Shown here: positions 61,369-64,000 of the stretch, piece by piece
How positions within the stretch are numbered: the first letter of the stretch is position 1
Layout: the number at the start of each line of letters is the position of its first letter
NCBI RefSeq assembly: GCF_014653175.1
Contig: NZ_BNAG01000004.1
Span: 372,001-436,000 of the forward strand
Reading direction: 5' to 3'
DNA from: Roseivirga thermotolerans
GTDB lineage: Bacteria; Bacteroidota; Bacteroidia; Cytophagales; Cyclobacteriaceae
DNA length: 64,000 nucleotides
Notes under the pieces: generated by a model
Told to the model about the DNA's origin: nothing
The model's database searches: none
The model's input: only the letters and a program-made list of their open reading frames with translations
Translations under genes and position numbers: made by a program

Positions 61369-62220
61369 ATGAAATCTTTAAAATTATATATTGGCCTGTT
61401 TCTTTTTCTAGTGTTGACCTGGAGCTGTGAAGAAACCATTCCTATAGACTCACTTCAAACAGAAAGTAAAGTGGTTATTGAAGCCCTGGTGACGAACCAC
61501 GAGGGGCGCAGTTATGTAAAACTTTCCAGAAGCAGGGGCTTTTATGAAACCGGTGCAACCCCGCGAATTACCAATGCCGATGTGCGTGTGACTACCTCTT
61601 TGGGTGAAACCATTGTGTTTGTTCATAATCCTACGGCCGACCCTGAGAAAAATGGCTACTACTGGCCAAATGCCAATTTTACAGGCGAGGTTGGTTTGAG
61701 CTACACGCTCAATGTAACGGTAAACGGAGAAGTATATACTGCCACCGAAGAATTGCTCCCTGTTACTACCATAGATTCATTAAAGGTAAAAGTGGATGAT
61801 GAAGAGTTGGAAGACCCTGAGGTTCCGGGAAGAATTTACTCGGTACTTTTCTACGCGAAAGAACCACAAGATAGGGTAGACCACTACCTGTTTAAATTCT
61901 ATAGAAACGATTCCATTTTGCTAGACTGGCCCACAGACATTTACTTCTCTGACGATGAAGTGTTGGGAGAAACTATCGATGATGTAGAAATTGCAGGCTA
62001 TTACAGCGAGGGCGATGTGGTGAGGGTAGAAATGTTTAGCCTTACGCGTAAGGCATTTATTTTCTATTCAGATCTCTCTAACCTTCTCAATAATGATGGT
62101 GGCATGTTTAGCCCTCCTCCGGCCAACCCACGCAATAATCTTAGCAATGGAGCCCTGGGCTATTTTCAGGTAAGTGCCATGGATTTTGAAGAAATGGTGG
62201 TCACTCCTCCCGGTGATTAA
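61369..62220 (+). CDS. DUF4249 family lipoprotein
   Basis: 283 residues with a lipobox (LTWSC, Cys20). The mature part has SKVVIEALVTNHEGRSYVKLSRSRGF and strand-rich sequence, as in DUF4249, proteins commonly encoded after TonB receptors of this type. It probably sits on the outer membrane and works with the receptor. Function unproven. Confidence 0.8.
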   Translation: MKSLKLYIGLFLFLVLTWSCEETIPIDSLQTESKVVIEALVTNHEGRSYVKLSRSRGFYETGATPRITNADVRVTTSLGETIVFVHNPTADPEKNGYYWPNANFTGEVGLSYTLNVTVNGEVYTATEELLPVTTIDSLKVKVDDEELEDPEVPGRIYSVLFYAKEPQDRVDHYLFKFYRNDSILLDWPTDIYFSDDEVLGETIDDVEIAGYYSEGDVVRVEMFSLTRKAFIFYSDLSNLLNNDGGMFSPPPANPRNNLSNGALGYFQVSAMDFEEMVVTPPGD

Positions 62221-62241
62221 AATTTTGTGGGTTTAAACAAC

Positions 62242-62313
62242 AAGAGGTTGTCTCGTTGGCTACTCTTTCTGTGTTTATAGCAGAGAAAGAAGCAGAGCCG
62301 GAGACAACCTCTT
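62242..62313. terminator. Bidirectional terminator between DUF4249 and tyrS
   Basis: AAGAGGTTGTCTC pairs perfectly with GAGACAACCTCTT (13 bp), with further pairing inside (GGCT/AGCC and CTCTTTCT/AGAGAAAG). Confidence 0.75.
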
Positions 62314-62328
62314 TGCGTTGGGGGGGTG

Positions 62329-63615
62329 CTAGGCTACTACCACCAAATAGTAATTTTTCTTACCCTTCTGAACCAGGAAGTATTTGTTCTGCAGTAAGTC
62401 AAACTGAGGCCTGGCGTTCATATCTTCAATTTTATTCTTATTGATAGATACTCCTCCGCCTTGCAGCATTCTGCGGGCCTCTCCCTTCGAAGCAAATATT
62501 TGGTCCCGGGTAACAGTGCTGAGCAGGTCTATATAGTTTTCAGTGGCTTCTATTTCTGCCTTGGATACTTCCACCTGAGGCACACCCTCAAAAACGGATA
62601 GGAGAGTGCTCTCGTTCAAAGAAGCCAGGTCTTCGGTGGTAGACTTTCCAAAAAGGATATTGGAGGCCTTAATGGCCGTCTGAAGATCTTCTTCGGAATG
62701 CACTCTACGGGTCACATCTTCGGCTAACGCCTTTTGGAGTGTTCTCCTATGAGGGGCTTCGGCATGTTCCTTCTCCAGGGCTTCAATTTCTTCCTTAGGT
62801 AGTAGTGTAAAGACCTTTATAAAGTTGGCCGCATCTTCGTCAGAAGTATTGAGCCAATACTGGTAGAACTTATACGGTGAGGTTTTCTCCGGATCGAGCC
62901 ATACATTTCCGCCCTCAGACTTTCCGAATTTAGTGCCATCGGCCTTTTTTACCAGGGGAACTGTAATGGCAAAAGCTTCTCCCTGCACCTTTCTGCGAAT
63001 GAGCTCAGTACCGGTAACAATATTGCCCCATTGGTCAGAGCCACCCATTTGTAGCTTGCAGTTCAGGTTTTGGTATAGGTGCAAGAAGTCATAGCCCTGC
63101 ACCAGTTGGTAGCTAAACTCTGTAAATGACATGCCACCTTCCAGGCGGTTTTTTACAGAGTCTTTGGCCATCATGTAGTTTACGGTAATGTGTTTTCCGA
63201 TGTCGCGGATAAACTCCAGAAAGCCAAAATTTTTAAACCAATCGTAATTATTGACTATTTCAGCCGAGTTTTCGCCACAGTCAAAGTTCAGGAACTTTTG
63301 AAGCTGTTTTTTCTGCGATTCCAGGTTATGGTTCAGTGCATCGGTATCGAGCAGTGGTCTTTCGGCCGATTTGCCAGAAGGGTCTCCCACAAGTCCGGTA
63401 GCCCCCCCCACAAGAGCTATGGGCTTGTGTCCCGCTCTTTGTAAATGAACGAGCAACATCACCGGAACCAAATTACCAATGTGCAATGAATCGGCTGTAG
63501 GATCGAAACCCACATATCCGGTAGTCATTTCTTTACTCAGTTGTTCCTCTGTGCCGGGCATAATGTCGTGAATCATGCCTCTCCATTGTAATTCTTCTAT
63601 CAGATTGTTGCTCAT
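62329..63615 (-). CDS. tyrS: Tyrosyl-tRNA synthetase
   Basis: Start at 63615 ([21 protein letters not shown]), the usual N-terminus; longer in-frame sequence upstream is not conserved-looking. 428 residues: class I signature HIGN ([13 protein letters not shown]), KFGKS as the KMSKS loop, and a C-terminal S4 RNA-binding domain ([19 protein letters not shown]). It charges tRNA-Tyr with tyrosine. Confidence 0.95.
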   Translation of the reverse strand: MSNNLIEELQWRGMIHDIMPGTEEQLSKEMTTGYVGFDPTADSLHIGNLVPVMLLVHLQRAGHKPIALVGGATGLVGDPSGKSAERPLLDTDALNHNLESQKKQLQKFLNFDCGENSAEIVNNYDWFKNFGFLEFIRDIGKHITVNYMMAKDSVKNRLEGGMSFTEFSYQLVQGYDFLHLYQNLNCKLQMGGSDQWGNIVTGTELIRRKVQGEAFAITVPLVKKADGTKFGKSEGGNVWLDPEKTSPYKFYQYWLNTSDEDAANFIKVFTLLPKEEIEALEKEHAEAPHRRTLQKALAEDVTRRVHSEEDLQTAIKASNILFGKSTTEDLASLNESTLLSVFEGVPQVEVSKAEIEATENYIDLLSTVTRDQIFASKGEARRMLQGGGVSINKNKIEDMNARPQFDLLQNKYFLVQKGKKNYYLVVVA

Positions 63616-63829
63616 GCTGTAGATTTTTTCGGAGCGCAAATATAGAATTTGAAGGGGGAGCTTGAAAGCTAAAAACAAAGTATATATAAAATCACCGGCT
63701 GTAAACAGAGTATCTATTTTTGCCCTTTGCTGAGCCGGCTATGCGCAGATTGAGGTAAACGGTAATAGTATAGCAACCGTCTCTTGAAGAAGGGTGTGAG
63801 GGGAGTAGAGAGGCCAATGGGCCTGGCAG

Positions 63830-64000
63830 TTACCAGGCCACTGTGCCGTAGTTGTCTTTTTGCTCGTTGGGCATTGACGAGCTTCTGTTACGGTTGATGT
63901 TGATATCTTTAGACGATCGGGAAGGGGAGCTGGAGCTTAGCTCAGGCATTTCCACCTGTTCACCCACTGTCACTTTGCCGTTCATCTCGGCACCGTTTTC
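63830..64000 (-). CDS. Partial gene: C-terminal end of a protein of unknown function
   Basis: On the minus strand the frame is open from the window edge to a TAA at 63830-63832: MNGKVTVGEQVEMPEL, SKDININRNRSSSM, and the end DNYGTVAW. The composition (Ser, Asn, Glu rich) suggests a low-complexity tail. The rest lies outside the window; no family can be named. Confidence 0.5.
   Translation of the reverse strand, partial: ENGAEMNGKVTVGEQVEMPELSSSSPSRSSKDININRNRSSSMPNEQKDNYGTVAW

Noticed and set aside
1-64000. tRNA or rRNA genes
   Set aside because: No cloverleaf-like or rRNA-conserved segment was recognised by eye; a tRNAscan-SE and Infernal run would settle this.

Overview
The window looks like a chromosomal segment of a Bacteroidota bacterium, probably of the order Cytophagales. 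The evidence is a TonB-dependent receptor paired with a DUF4249 lipoprotein, DUF6090 and DUF6970 proteins, an OmpA protein with PorE-like architecture, a DUF6443-type RHS protein and many lipoproteins with short lipoboxes. Genus and species cannot be read from the sequence. I saw no rRNA, tRNA, transposase, integrase or CRISPR array.

Region 1 (1-18371) is mostly housekeeping and metabolism. It holds a sorbosone-type dehydrogenase lipoprotein, an orphan ABC ATPase, a TPR/beta-propeller/OmpA protein, an AraC regulator, an arginine deiminase/DDAH-like enzyme, a TetA-like exporter, a divergent TruA, a DUF1080 lipoprotein, a MATE exporter, a GMC oxidoreductase with its subunit-3 partner, and a two-gene signalling pair. 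The pair is a cNMP-binding histidine kinase and a receiver/thioredoxin-reductase-like fusion that lacks the redox CxxC.

Region 2 (about 18.4-40.6 kb) is an accessory island and the most interesting part. It opens with a frameshifted small gene and a hairpin-rich element. Then comes an operon of a small secreted protein, a secreted protein with a probable beta-barrel end, a 1198-residue YD-repeat protein and a DUF6443/RHS-core protein with a polymorphic C-terminal toxin, followed by a likely immunity gene and a lipoprotein resembling the ExbD periplasmic domain. Downstream is an array of displaced RHS tips. A block of up to 369 bp from the 3' part of the RHS gene recurs almost unchanged three more times. 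Each copy leads into a different toxin (a Cys/His papain- or NlpC-like domain, an HExxH zincin-like domain, a toxin-44-like domain) with its own downstream immunity gene and terminator. Between cassettes, on the opposite strand, lie XRE-family regulator genes: the one next to the resident toxin is intact, the other four are broken. Further fragments, a 45-codon membrane ORF, an NTF2-fold (YbbC/YhhH-like) immunity gene and a structured palindromic repeat end the island.

Region 3 (40.6-64.0 kb) returns to chromosomal content. It has a DEAD-box helicase, a DUF922 protease-like protein and a YjdI/CDGSH iron-sulfur fusion. A sugar-use cluster follows (LacI regulator, GH16 glucanase, SSS symporter, PfkB kinase, beta-phosphoglucomutase, GH65 phosphorylase). 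After that come a membrane LuxR-type regulator, a class C serine hydrolase, PLDc_N membrane proteins, an AI-2E family permease, accA, a DUF6090/MBL/patatin operon, a TonB receptor with DUF4249 partner, and tyrS. A partial gene runs off the right edge.

The island can be read as one evolving system. The RHS protein supplies a fixed delivery body, the repeated block gives homology for swapping toxin tips, and old tips with their immunity genes are kept downstream as a silent archive or as protection. This model is inference; the repeats, frames and gene order are read directly.
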